A DNA stretch of 64,000 nucleotides from Malania oleifera (Eukaryota > Streptophyta > Magnoliopsida > Santalales > Ximeniaceae), in the NCBI RefSeq assembly GCF_029873635.1, contig NC_080425.1, forward strand, positions 41,605,390 to 41,669,389, given 5' to 3'. Each line of letters starts with the position of its first letter. Position 1 is the first letter of the stretch. The notes below the pieces were generated by a model that worked only from the letters and a program-made list of their open reading frames with translations, made no database searches and was not told the origin of the DNA. The position numbers and the translations under genes were made by a program. Positions 33,021-46,050 of this stretch are shown one piece after another.

Positions 33021-35625
33021 AATTATACACCCCTTAGGAGAATCCCAAAAAACATAGTTAATTGCTCGACCTTGAACTTGAATCGCTCGGTTGGGTTTGT
33101 CTCCCTTTTATCAATTGGAGACATGGAGTAAGTCCAAGCAATGCTTGAAATTCTCAGAAGTATTTAGTCAGAATATTTGCTGCATTTTCAGACGTGTGAA
33201 CTTTATCTAACACAAGCTCACCCAAAGCAATCAATTCCCCAACCCTTAGGCAGCTCACATCAATGTGCTTAGTTCTAGCATGGTATATCTGATTCTTCAC
33301 CAAGTAAATAGCACTCTAACTATCACAATGTAGCACCACTCCATCTTGCTGTAACCCCAACTCTCTAACTAAATCAGTAAGTCATAAGGCTTCCTTTGTA
33401 GCTTCGGCAACTACTATATATTTCGCCTCAGTCGTGAATAACGCTACTAAAGATTGTACCATGGATCTCCAACATACCGGTCCTCCTAAAAGGGTAAATA
33501 CATATCCCATTATAGACCTTCTGTCATCCATATCTTCAGTATAATCAGCATTTACAAACCTTATAACTGAAGGAAAACCCTATTGCTTGTCGAACATGAT
33601 GCCATATCCCAATGTACCCCGTAAGTATTTGAGTATCCATTTGACGGCTTCCCCATGCTGCCATTTGGATTAGAGAGAAACTTGCTTACCACACTCACCG
33701 CATGAGCCAAATCTGATCTCGTACACACCATGACATACATTAAACTCCCCATAGTGCTAGTATAGGGGACCTTCGACATGTCCTGGATTTTCTCATTCAT
33801 AGTTGGGCAATCTGCAGTAGACAACTTAAAATGATTCGCTAGAGGTGTACTCACCAGTCTTGCATCAGCCATGCTAAACCTCTCCAACACCTTATGCACA
33901 TAACCGCCCCTGAGATAGCCATAATCTCCCTGCAGTTTTGTCACGGTGGATCTCCATCTCAAGTATTTTCTTGGCCGAGCCAAGATCCTTCATGTCAAAT
34001 TCCTTATACAACAAGTTATTTAACTAATTCACTTTAGTTAAATCTTTTGTAGCTATCAACATGTCATCGACGTACAATAACAAGAAAATAAGAGAACCAT
34101 CCTCAAGCTTGTTCACATATACGCAGCAGTCATACTCACACCTTTTGTAGCCAATCTTGATCATATAAGAATCAAACCATTTATACCATTGCCTTGGAGA
34201 CTGTTTCAGCCCATAAAGAGATTTCTTCAACCTGTAAACTGAATTTTCTTTTCCTGATTCAATGAATCCCTCTGGCTATACCATATAGATTTGTTACTCC
34301 AAGTCACCGTGAAGAAATGTCGTCTTCACATTCATTTGTTCCAAATAAAAATCATAATGGGCTACCAACCCCAACACAATTATGATAAAAGTATGTCAGA
34401 CTACTAGAGAAAAGATCTCATCATAATCTATCCCTTTCTTTTGTAAGTATCCTTTTGTCACCAACCGTGCCTTGAATTTCTCTCCTTCCTTTTTTGAAAT
34501 TGTCTCCTTCTTCCTATATACCCATTTGCAACCTATCAGTCTCTTTCCATCTAGAAGCTCCCCCAAATCCCAAGTTTGGTTCTTATATAGTGATTCCATC
34601 TCCTCAATCATCGCACCCATCCACATATCTTTCTTCTGGTTGTGCACTGCTTCTTAAAAATGTAGTTGGATCGTTGCAACTAGTAAAGAAAGCATAAGTT
34701 ACTAACTCTTCAAATCCATACCTTGGTGGAGGCCTAATATTGCGTCTAGATCTCTATATAGGAATATCGTTGACTTGCTGGTTTCCTAAACTAGAACTCC
34801 CTGCAACCATAGGACCATGAACATTTCCGTTGCCCTGAGCTTCCAACTCCACCTTCACAACATGTTCATCACTGCCCCAGCTTTCTGGCTCCTATTTATG
34901 TTCATCATACTCTTGAGTACGCTTCACCATAACCTTCTCATCAAGGACTACATCCCTACTAATCACACCTTGTTTGTCACAGAGTCTCATAGCTTGTACC
35001 CCTTCACACCCTCTAGATATTCCAAAAAGATGCAACGACGAGACTTTGGGTCAAGCTTAGACCTCTCCTCACTAGATACATGAACATAAGATGGACACCC
35101 AAATACCTTCAATCTAGAGCAGTATACTGCATTTCCCATCCAAACCTCTTCTGCCACTCTACCTTTTAGTGACGCCTTTAGTGAACGGTTTATCAGAAAG
35201 TAAGCCATACTCACTACCTCGGCCCAGAAGTTCTTTAGTAGCCCTACATTTAATCTGAGACACCGAGCCCTTTTCAGAAAGAGTTTGGTTCATCTGTTCA
35301 TCCACACCATTTTGCTGAGGTGTCTGGAAAATTGTAAAGTGTCTCTTAATGCCATACTCCACACAAAACTCCATAAACCGAGAATCAGCGTACTCGGTCC
35401 TATTATCCAAACTTAAGTATTTGATTCTCCTCCCTGTCAAGTTTTCCATTTCAACCTTCCAAATCTTAAACTTAACAAACATATCTGATTTGTGACGCAT
35501 GAAGTAAACCTAGGCCTTCCATGAGTAATCATCAATAAAACTCACATAATACACGTGTCTACCCTTTGATGAACCTCTAACTAGACCCCAAACATCTGAA
35601 TGCACATAATCAAGAATACCCTTTG
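33021..35625 (-). pseudogene. Pol of element B, C-terminal part: integrase, RT, RNase H
   Basis: In minus order: integrase at 35625-34990 (DVWGLVRGSSKG start; FVKFKIWKVEMENL; D-N-x-T-E-Y-like LSLDNRTEYADS; altered TPQQNGVDEQMNQTL); RT at 34650-34020 (YGLKQSPRQWYKW and the catalytic YVDDML motif near 34075); linker and RNase H at 33983-33020 (PYTSTMGSLMYVMVCTRSDL, then the frame breaks). Stops and frameshifts separate the open pieces, for example near 34240, 34390 and 33560. Several conserved residues are changed (NGVAER to NGVDEQ). It is non-functional. The integrase N-terminal part lies beyond the C insertion, at 47923 onwards. Confidence 0.8.
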
Positions 35626-36939
35626 TCTTGTGTTGGAATTGGTGTGATCCCAAGAGGGGGTGAATTGGGTTTTAAAAACTTTTTGACTAATTTAAACGTT
35701 TCGCCGATTCACCACATATCATATCCCGTTATAATTATGGTCATGTATGTAAAACTAAATAAAAAATATGCGTAGACATACACGTGTATCTCCTTTAATG
35801 CAAATGTGTGCATGCAATTTGATATAACCATAAATGAATAAGCATACACATGTTGAATTTAAAGTGCATAAAATAAATGAGATAAGAAGAGAGAGACATA
35901 CGATATTTATTATCGAAATTTGGCCAAACCAGCCTATGTCCCTGCCTTAGGCATATCCCCCAAGGATTCCACTAAACCTGCTCACTTAAATATCACAAAA
36001 CGTAGCAAATCTTAATCCACCTGGATCCGTGGGTACCAGGGATACATCAAAAACACATCATGGAAGCCTATGCAGTAGGAAACATAAATCATAAACACCT
36101 CATTATACCATACATCACCGTACCAGAGTTACTACAATCACTATATTTATATGTACACAATACATAACCCAAAAGATATCTAGGTCCATCCACAAAATAC
36201 ATCCGACCTTATCAAAACACTTACCCTTCTAGAAGGGCAGACCAACTGTACTAGATCAGCGGGGCTTTACCCGCTATCCTATCAAGGGCTCTTGAAATGT
36301 TTATAAAATTCAGGGTGAGACACCTCTCAGTAAGGGAAATAAACTAATACTAGTGTGTGGCAACATGAGTATTCCGTGTTATACATATACCATACAAAAC
36401 ATATTCAGTAAACTATTATGTCAAATCTAGGAAAACATATATATCATCAAAACATGGCAGAACATACTGCATTTTCATAAACATATATCATCTTATATAA
36501 TAATAATACAAAAACAATCGTGGTAGGTTAGCTGGATGTTATCATGTATTACCCCCACATGGCTGGGTTGTGTGGCCCGAAGGCGGGACCTGACAATGGT
36601 TGGCCAATCACTACCAAGTCAAAAGTACAGTTTGTAAATCTAATGGGTCTACCAAACCTACACCAGAGGCGCTCACACACTTGTTAAAAACCACATCGAC
36701 CATCTAATCCCACACCACTTCGTACAGCGGCGTTAACATAAATATCATGATCATGATGACCATGGACACATAGCAACGGTATCGTGCAAGTGCTAGCCTA
36801 GACCAAGCCAACTATATTCTGATATCATATAACATATACTCAAACTGTGATACATGGATATTTCATATCATTAATTATCAAATCAATCATATCATTTTGC
36901 ATATATATATATATATATATGTATATCATGAAAATCATC

Positions 36940-37195
36940 GACTCGTATGCCGGTATTTCACATTTTATCGTAGCTCGGCTCATACGTCGGCAAATCATAT
37001 CCATAGCACAGCTTGTACGCTAGCAAATCATACACATAGCTTGCCTCGTACGTTGAAAAATCATTCACATAACACAGCCCGTACGCTGGCAAATCATTTC
37101 CATAACTCGGCCCGTACGCCAGCAAATCATACACATAACTCGGCCCACACGCCATCAAACATATATAAAAATCTCGGCCCGTACGCTGATTTTCC
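36940..37195 (-). repeat. ~35-bp tandem repeats in S1 (CGTACGGGCCGAG type)
   Basis: About eight units with CGGCCCGTACGC or variants and CAAATCATA(CC)ACATA spacers. They correspond to the array at 46051-46290 in S2, inverted. Confidence 0.75.
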
Positions 37196-37810
37196 ATTAT
37201 AAAAATCCGTATCATTAACACATTCCCAAAAAACAGTATTTCATATTAACTTCTACTTATGCCACACAAAACTGGTTTTTCGTATATTTAACATAGCATC
37301 ATTTTCAGTAGTATTTCCCAAATATAAATCATATATAAATATATTTACTTCCCTAAAATCAAATGCTATAATAATATACATACAGTTTCATAAAAGAACT
37401 AGTTTAGTTTATCCCCTTACCTGATTCCTAAAAAGCCCCTAAGAAAATCTGTCCCGCACCCGCAGGGTTCCCTACTCAACACCCTGGAAACAACATTCCC
37501 CAGAACTAAAGTTCAGTATTTCTATGCGTACTACGCTTTCTACAACTGTCAAAAATCCAAATATTGAGTAGAAAGCCTTACCCTGGATTTAGGATGGTTT
37601 CCAACTCAGCCCCACCGACGATCCGCTCCGGCAGACTTATAAAGAACTTTCCCAAGAGTGTCGTGGTAGCTTCAAATTGTTGAATCGGCAGAAAATCGGC
37701 CCGAGATCTTAGAGAGAAGGGTAGGAAACTGTATGAGGAGAGAGAGAGAGAGAGAGATTCTGCGCAGAAAAATGAAGTGAAAATCACGTTTAACCCTATT
37801 TATGTTATGG

Positions 37811-37981
37811 GACTCGTCGACGAGTCCTGTAGAAAGTTCGTAGATGAACTTCAACCCTCGTCAACGAATTTCAGGTTTCCACAAGTCCTCTTGTGATATC
37901 TTCTCGTCGACGAATCCTGTCTTCATTGATGAGCTCCTCTTATACCCTCATCGACGAGTCCCCTATGTTCGTCGACGAGGA
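37811..37981. promoter_or_regulatory. TCGTCGACGA palindrome array in S1
   Basis: Copies at 37812, 37838 (decayed), 37856, 37903, 37923 (decayed), 37948 and 37968. On the minus strand the array is followed within about 15 bp by ACATAAATAGGG (37804-37793), the likely TATA box. Confidence 0.8.
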
Positions 37982-38877
37982 GTTGAAAAATTTCTTGGGA
38001 TTATCCCATCCAAAATGCAATGTCGTCGATTGCCTCCTTCTATTCCTGTTTCCATTTTCCTTTCCTTTTATTATTTAAATACCATTATTCTTCGGGTCGT
38101 TACAACGAGGAAAACCTCAACTCAATTATAAGGATGAGCCCAACTTGTCTCCCGTATAGGGCGGAGACTCCCTAATTCAATTTCGGGCTGCACCCAACCA
38201 GTCTCACTTACAGGGCTGAGACTCCACAGTTCAATTAATGGGATGAACCCAACCAGTACAATAAAAATAATTTTTTAACATGAAAATGCTTATGAAACTA
38301 CAAGCAAAGATATACACATTTATGTTCAAATATATGCACTCTCTAATGATATGAAATAGGCTCAGTAAAGTAAGAGTGTGTTTCTCAAAATATTTTTTGC
38401 AATCTTTGAACATAATATGTATGATGAAGAATTCAAAGATTTAAATCCTAAACCAAATATTTATCCAAAAAATATTTTCAATAAGACTTAGGAGAACCTA
38501 GGGTTATAGTTTCAAAAACTTTGCACAAAACAAAATATATGCATTTGAAGATCTATGTGCAAATCAAAGTAAGTAAAAGTCGAAATAAAATACTCTCTTG
38601 TAAAAATGATTTACAAAAATAAATGAAAGAGAGTTTTGGAGAGTAAAAGATTCGCCCCCAAGAAATAGTTTTTGTAATAAAAACGTGTTTTGGGGAACTT
38701 TGATTAGGATAAAATAGAGAGAAAAGTTGGCTAATCAAAGTTTCCAACAAAGCAAATGAGAGGGTATTTATAGTTTTTCCAAAAAATATGACCGTTGGGG
38801 ACCTATTGGGGATTTTGAAAATTTTTAATTAAAATTTAATCCCAATTATCACAATTAATTTTTGGCAACTCGAGAGT

Positions 38878-39230
38878 TTCGGTCACCCGAATAGAGACAA
38901 AGAGAAAAAGGTGAGCTTTTGGGTTTAGGTGCCCTAGGGTGAGTTCAGTTGGCTGAAGTCAAGGCGATTTTCCAAACGTTCGAGGTACGGTCGTCCGGAA
39001 AGTGGTTCGGTTTGCCAAAACTCACAATTCGATCGCCCAAGCCTATTTTGAACTACAAGTTCAGTCGCCCCTAGAGAGTGGGAAAAATTAACTTTAAGGT
39101 TCGGTCAACCGTGGACGATTAGTTCAAATATGGTTTGGTCACCTGAGCCTTAGTCAACTTGTTTACTTCTTACTAATTCGGTCGACCGAGGCATTTATAA
39201 CCTCCTAGGTTCGGTCGCCCGAAGCTCTTT
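38878..39230. promoter_or_regulatory. TTCGGTCGMCCGA motif array in C 3' LTR
   Basis: Motif copies near 38878, 38984, 39003, 39026, 39059, 39100, 39132, 39177 and 39211; consensus GGTTCGGTCGMCCGAGC. The TATA box TATAAATA (38772-38765, minus) lies about 100 bp downstream in transcription order. The same array is in the other C LTR. Confidence 0.78.
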
Positions 39231-42200
39231 CAAAGTAGATTTAGGTCTAGATTTTGATTAAAAATTTCTCTTTTTCATATAGGTATGACATTTTAGTTCA
39301 AGGGATTTTTCATGAAATGTTTGGAGACTAAGGTTAGTCTAAGGCGTAGGCTTTTAAATTAAGCCAAAAAATCTAACGTCGGTCATTTGCCCTAAGGTCA
39401 TACTACAGCCTTTGGTTCCCTATGGCTAGTCTATGGTTCTGTCTGAGCATTCAATTCATATCATGTATATGCATGCATTATTACAGACCAAATAAAAAAT
39501 TAAATGCAATACAAATTAAAATCAAAATGTCTTCTTCTTTTGCTCTTCATTTTCTATGGAATTCGCCAAGAGTGTGTGAGCTTTATGTCCCTGCTGGCTT
39601 CCATTTTTCGGTATCTTATGTTCGTGCTGAAATAATAACCTATTCACACTAAATGCACACATAAGATACTAGTGGTCTTTCAGCATTAAAACAGAGATCG
39701 CACTCAAAAAGCCAACAATCTCCCTTTTTTTATGATGACAAACAGCCAAGAGCAAAGTGAGTACATCCTGAAAAAGCTCCCCTAAGAATATGCATAATGT
39801 AAGAATAACAATAATAGCTCAAGCATAATCATGAAAGAAGACATAACAAATAAAATTATGCATTTAATTTTACGTTAAGGCGCATGCTTAGATATTTGTC
39901 CCCTAAAATTTTCCCTTTCGGTCATTATCATTTTGCTAAAAAACATTCTCCCCCTTTCGTCATCAGCAAAAGGGTTAAGTTAAGTAGAAAAGATTTTGAT
40001 CATTTAGAAACAAACTTAGCAAAGAGAACTCTCCCCTTTTTGAAAAACACACTCTCTTTATGGTTTTGACATTTATTTTTCATAAAACAATATAACTGGT
40101 CATTAAGAAAATAACATGCTAACCATGGTCAAACCAGAAAATATCCTCAAACCATTGCAATTATGATAGCACGAGACAACTTGAGCATAATAGTGGTCTA
40201 ACAAATTCGCATGCATTTCATGAATGATTCATGAACCAGTTGTGAAACACCCTAAAAAAAATTTTATAACATACAATTTTAAAACAAGATATCACAAGTC
40301 ATGAAAACATTAAAACACACAAGCAAGAAACAAGATGTATTCAATGAAAGTTCATTTCTTGCATTTGAAAGAAAAAAAATGTATATAAATAAATATATGA
40401 TTAAAATATATATCCCCTAATGATTTTAGATAAGAACTGGGGGCAATGCTTGTTGAAAACAAAACTTTAAAATAAAGTTCAAACAAGCAATGTTTTTCTG
40501 GTTTGGCATTTAAGAGCATTCCAAGGTATAACCAAAAAAACAACCATATGGATCCAGAGAAAATAAATAATTTTTTTAAAAAAAATAGGGATCATATGGA
40601 AAACACAAAGAACCTATGGCAAAAATAATATTTTTCAAATTAAAGTTTTCAATAACATCATTACATTAAATCATGTGCCATAAGATGAATTCAAAATAGA
40701 TCTAAGCTAGAAGTTTGGGTGAGCACACAAGATAAAGATTTAAAGAAAAGATGCTCCCCCCATCAATTTGAATACGTGCTTAGATACTGTTAGCTAATTA
40801 TACTGATACAAAGTATGAAAATTTATTAAGAGTTCAAATAGTATAAGTACCATTTTTCATTTTAAAACAAATTTTATTGGATGTGTTAAACCAATTTATC
40901 TCACTAGTAAAATGTCCATAAACACGCATGCGCTAAAAATCAAACACTAATTCATGGATGGTGTTCATGTGTACCCGGAACACTCCATATCAAAGATGTT
41001 CAGTAGAGACAGGATATGATTGTTCAAGGTATTTAGAAAAGCTTCGGGCTCAAAAAGTAGAAACAATGAAAAATAAGAGTCCATAAGTCAGGTGCTTCAA
41101 TCCTTTTCTCAAGGATAGAGCTTAAAAACACCTCGGTATATTCTCAAGCACACATAAGTGCATTCATGGTCAGGGATGAATTTCATTTAATCACTTTCAA
41201 CATATATTCATCCTTCATAACAAAACTCAGCACGCAAGAGAATATATACGTTAAGCTCATATTCATTTTTCCTAAAAGTGGGGCTAAAGCTCCCCTGTAT
41301 ATTTGCATGCACGCATACTTGCAATTTAGTTCAAGGATGATAGTCATTTAAAAGCATTCCTTATATGTTCATCCTTTCCAAAGAATTTCAGCATGCAGCA
41401 AATATTAATCATTCAACACATATGCATGACATATTGCATTTCATTTTAAAAGCATGATAGTCAATCAAGGCTATGCTTAAAGGTGAGGCAATAGGGGATT
41501 AAAAAGAATGACACAACTCAAAATGCTCAATGAGTGTGTGCAAAATGAATGCTCTCCTCGAGTCATGCAAAATTCCTAGTCACATGGACTTAAAACTTAT
41601 GACGTGATTGCTAACCATTTAGGTCCAACATGAAGAATATAACCTAGGGATTAGGAACAAATGGCGTCCATGAACTAGTTCATCCTAAGACACAAAAAAA
41701 ATATGTACATGTTTTTCAATTTATATATAGCATTTAGGATTTTACATCTACTAACCTATTTAATTATCTAGCAACCTAGGAGATAAACATTAAGACTGTG
41801 CATGTTTTTTCAGTATATAACATTTAAGATTTAACATGCACCAGCGGACGGTTCATCATGCACCTATAACTAAGGATGAAAAATAATATTCTTTTATGAT
41901 TCATTAATCCTTTTAAAAAATATCTTAGCATGCATTAACTCATTATCTTCTTAGTGCATAATTTATATTCTTTAGCTATGTTGGGAAAGTCTACCGAAAT
42001 TTTGGTAGCATGTTGTCTATAAATAGGACATTTCCCAAAAACTTATGCACTAAAACCTAATAGATTCAACTAGGCAAATCATAGTAATTCAGTTTGAGCA
42101 TGCGAGAACCTATATCCACTATCAGCAAGCAATACACATCACTACATCAACCATACAAGAGACATTCAGAACAAGCATACAATTCAGTAGTTCCATCAAG

Positions 42201-42679
42201 ATAGACTATCCATTAAATAATATAATCATTTTTACAAGCAATGGATAGTGACATTTAGTTCAAATAAATTATCCATCAAATATAGTTGAACTTTAAGCGA
42301 AGGATGGACAATAGGCATTCGTTTCAAAGTAGTCACAAGGAAATATCCATTCATCAGAAAATACAATCATTTAGTACAAATGGATATTTGCAATTAGCTC
42401 ACAAATCATAAATAACTATCCATAAAGTAGGCTTAAGCATTCTATGAAAAATGGATAGTGGTGTTTAGCACTCAAATCATCCAATCTAAAACGATAAACA
42501 AAAACACAATAAATTATTTATTGGATGAGATTTTAAATTTGCTGCTCCCCCTCAGTTATGCAGTCGAGGAGTTTTATATTCTGTTTGGCATAACTAATAT
42601 TTTCAAACGGGAGGATGAGCATATGAATGTGTTTGAACATGATTAAGCGTTTAAGCTCCATGATAAGTTTAGGGTTATA

Positions 42680-42680
<1 letters not shown>

Positions 42681-42718
<38 letters not shown>
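42681..42718 (+). repeat. (TA)n microsatellite
   Basis: Nineteen or so TA dinucleotides in the interior of element C. Confidence 0.9.
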
Positions 42719-42724
<6 letters not shown>

Positions 42725-43660
42725 ATACTATTAGAAATTCCCTAAAACTCAATCTATGTGATTGACAAAACATGCTATAATTCAAGAATTTTAAGCTTTA
42801 AGCATATATAGCATCTTGAATCTTATAGCAATTTAAAATATTTTGTTCATTTGAAACAAGCTATAGCCAATATATATAAACCAATCATATTTATATGTAT
42901 ATATATTAAGTTTAGATTGGATATGATCATTAAAACTCATGAATTGCGTAGTTTTTCATAGGGTTCCCAATAAAACAATATATTAATGGTTTAGAATTTT
43001 AAGCATTATACACTATTTAAGCATTTAAGGCATTCTAACCCTATTTACAACAATTTCTAAAATCTTATGAGTATTAATGAAATTTTATTTTTCAGCATGT
43101 CATAAGCTAACATGCGATAACAATATGATCCATATAAAAAGATTTATCATATTATACACCATATGAATCATTTCATAAAACATTCAACAAAGTAGAAGGA
43201 GAAAAGATATACCTTTTCATTTTAACTCCTTCTTAATCATTTAGGCTCGGAGTGGTGTCCATTTCTCTCTCGATTTTTCAATACCTCATGGTTCCCAAAG
43301 TACTTAACACTTAAGAAAAATATAAACTTGTAAAAGCATTATTGACTAAGGCACAGTAAAAGTATGAATGGCACACAAAATGATATGCATAAAAATCATG
43401 TTATGCAAATTCATTTCATTTTCAAAAATGGGAACTTTGCATTTTAAAAATATTTTCAATGTGATATGATTTCCTTTGCCAAACACTTTCCAAATCCTCC
43501 GATCATTTTATTTTACAAAAGCATTTTCAAAAATTCAAATGGTAAAATTTATATAATAATAGCAGTGGACGATTTGCAAAGGGTTTATCCTTAAAACTGG
43601 GATACACCGAAGACGAGTCGTTACAATCTTTATGCAAATGTGGTTAAGCTTATTGCAACT

Positions 43661-43676
43661 AGGCTTTGATACCAAT
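43661..43676 (-). other. Primer-binding site of element C
   Basis: Minus strand AATTGGTATCAAAGCC follows the LTR end directly. It is the tRNA-Met type site with A for G in CAGAGCC. Confidence 0.85.
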
Positions 43677-45234
43677 TGTTGGAATTGGTGTGATCCCAAG
43701 AGGGGGGTGAATTGGGTTTTAAAAACTTTTCAACTAATTTAAACGTTTCGCCAATTCACCACATATCATATCTGATTATAATTATGGTCGTGTATGTAAA
43801 ACTGAATAAGCAATATGCGCAGACATACACGTGTATCTCCTTTAATGTAAATGTGTGCATGCAGTTCGATATAACCATAAATGAATAAACATAGACATGC
43901 TGAATTTAAAGTGCATAAAATAAATGAGATAAGAAGAGAAAGACACACGATATTTGTTATCGAGGTTCGGCCAAACCAACCTACATTCCCGCCTTGGGCA
44001 TACCCCCCCCCCCCCTAGGATTCCACTAAGTCTGCTCACTTAAACAGGAGGAGCAGAAGCCATTTACATCCTCTCCTTACAGGGCAAGGAAAATTCCAAC
44101 TCAATTACAAGGTTGAGCCCAACTTGTCTCCCTTACGGGGTGGAGACTCCCCAATTCAATTTCGGGCTGAACCCAAACGGTTTCACTTACAGGGCCGAGA
44201 CTGCCCAGTTCAATTAATGGGATGAACTCAACCGGTACAATAAAAATAATTTTTATACATGAAAATGCTTCTAAAAATACAAGTAAAGATGTACACATTA
44301 ATGTTCAAATATATGTACTCTCTAATGATATGAAATATGCTCAGTAGAGTAAGGGTGTGTTTCTCAAAATATTTTTGCAATATTTGAACATAATATGTAT
44401 GATGAAGACTTCAAAGATTTAAACCCTAAACCAAATATTTCTCCAAAAAATAATTTCAATAAGACGTAGGAAAACCTAGGGTTATAGTTTCAAAAATTTT
44501 GTACAAAACAAAATATATGCATTTGAAGATCTATGTGTAAATCAAAGCAAGTAAAAACCCAAATAAAATACCCTCTTGTAAAAATGATTTACAATAATAA
44601 ATGAAAAAGAGTTTTGGAGAGTAAAAGATTTGTCCCAAGAAATAGTTTTTGCAATAAAAACGTGTTTTGGGGGAACTTTGATTAGGATAAAATTAGAGAG
44701 AAGTTGGCTAATCAAAGAAAATGAGGGGGTATTTATAATTTTTCTCAAAAATATAACCGTTGGTGACCTATTGAGGATTTTGAAAAAGTTTAATTAAAAT
44801 TTAACCCCAATTATCGCAGTTAATTTTTGACAACCTGAGAATTTCGGTTGCCCAATCCTTAGGGACGGTTGCCTGAACAGAGACAAAAAGAAAAGGTGAG
44901 CCTTTGGGTTTGGATGCCCAAGGATGAGTTTGGTTGGCTGAAGCCAAGAAGATTTTTCAAACGTTCGAGGTTCAGTTGCTCGGCAAGTGGTTCGGTTTGC
45001 CGAAGCTCACAATTCGGTCGCCTAGGCCTATTTTGAACTACAAGTTCGATCACCCCGGGACAGTGGGAAAAGTTAACTTTAAGGTTCAGTCGGCCGTGGA
45101 CGGTTAGTTCAAATATGGTTCGGTCACCCGAGCCTCAGTCAACTAGTTGACTTTGTAGTGATCCAGAGAATTATGGTATTTAAATAATGAAAGAAGGGGG
45201 GAAAGGAAATTGTATTTGAAATACTTAAATATGG

Positions 45235-45441
45235 CCTCGTCGACGAACACAGGGAGTTCGTCGACGAGAACACATGAGGGTCTCATCGATGAGGATGTGT
45301 CTCGTCAACGAGAAAATACCGAGATGTTATTTTCCCATCTCTAAATTTCATCGACGAGAAAGAAACGTTAGTCGACGAACGTCCTTCGTGACCTCGTCAA
45401 TGAGGTTATGTGGCTTGTCGACAAAGGCCAGTGTATAAATA
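45235..45441 (+). promoter_or_regulatory. TCGTCGACGA palindrome array plus TATA box in S2
   Basis: Copies at 45237, 45257, 45282, 45301, 45348, 45369, 45393 and 45416, perfect or with CG-to-CA/TG changes. TATAAATAG follows at 45434, only a few bases after the last copy. This is the clearest example of the array-TATA arrangement in the window. Confidence 0.85.
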
Positions 45442-46050
45442 GCCCTAAACGTGATTTTTCAGCTGATTTTTCACGCAGAAACCCTCCTCTCTCTCTCTCT
45501 CTCCTCTTTAGTTTTCTCCCCTTCTCTCTAAGTTTCTGGGCCGGATTCTCGCCGGTTCGACAATCTGAAGCCACCATGACATTCCTAGAAGAGTTCTCTT
45601 CAAATTTGGTGGAGTGGATCGTTGGTGGGACTACCTTGGAATTCATCCCATATTCAAGGTAAGGCTTTTTATTTGCAATTTGGTTTTTCCATAGTTATAG
45701 GAAATGTTGTACACAGAGTAATACTGAAGTTTAGTTCTAAGAGATGTTGATTTCAGGGTGTTGAACGGGGAACCCTACGGGTGCAGGATTGATATACTTT
45801 AGGGGCTCTTTAGGAATCAAGTAAGGGGATAAACTAAGCTAGTTGTTTTTATGAAAATATATGTATAGTTTTACAACATTTAATTTTAGGAAAATAAATA
45901 TTTATATATTAACATTATGTTTGGGAAAATACTATTGTAAATGATGATATGTTTTAAATATAAGTAATACCCATTTGTGTGGTAAGAGTAGAATTTATTA
46001 TGAATTACTGTTTATGGGAAAATGTTAAATGATACAAAGTTTTTATATGA

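Larger units (their letters stand above)
35991..38104 (-). repeat. Solo LTR S1 inside C 3' LTR
   Basis: The right end reads GGTCGTTACA, the inverted TGTAACGACC start of a plant Ty3-type LTR. The left end lacks about 60 bp compared with S2 and no target duplication remains there. It is homologous to S2 (45154-47353) in opposite orientation. Landmarks in common: TTTATTTCCCTTACTGAGAG-type sequence, CGTACGGGCCGAG repeats and the TCGTCGACGA array. Confidence 0.82.
35631..39717 (-). repeat. 3' LTR of element C (contains solo LTR S1)
   Basis: It matches 43677-47917 over 35631-35990 and 38105-39717; 35991-38104 is the S1 insertion. About 41 bp present in the other LTR (44045-44085) are missing at the S1 junction, lost with the S1 end. 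The U3 motif array is at 38878-39230 and the TATAAATA box at 38772-38765 (minus). Confidence 0.88.
39718..43676 (-). other. Internal region of element C, no coding capacity
   Basis: Bounded by a polypurine tract (minus AAAAAAAGGGAGAT, 39731-39718) and a primer-binding site (minus AATTGGTATCAAAGCC, 43676-43661). The longest open frames are about 60 codons and none matches gag, protease, integrase or RT. It contains CTCCCCCTTTCGTCATCAGC (39949-39968) and several ATGGATAGTG/TATCCAT repeats (42187-42470), plus a TA repeat at 42681-42718. A whole-length, non-coding interior between intact ends is typical of LARD-type elements. Confidence 0.8.

Noticed and set aside
36897-37202. 101-codon His/Asn/Thr-rich repeat frame
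   Set aside because: It is a translation of the 35-bp LTR tandem repeats of S1, not a protein gene.
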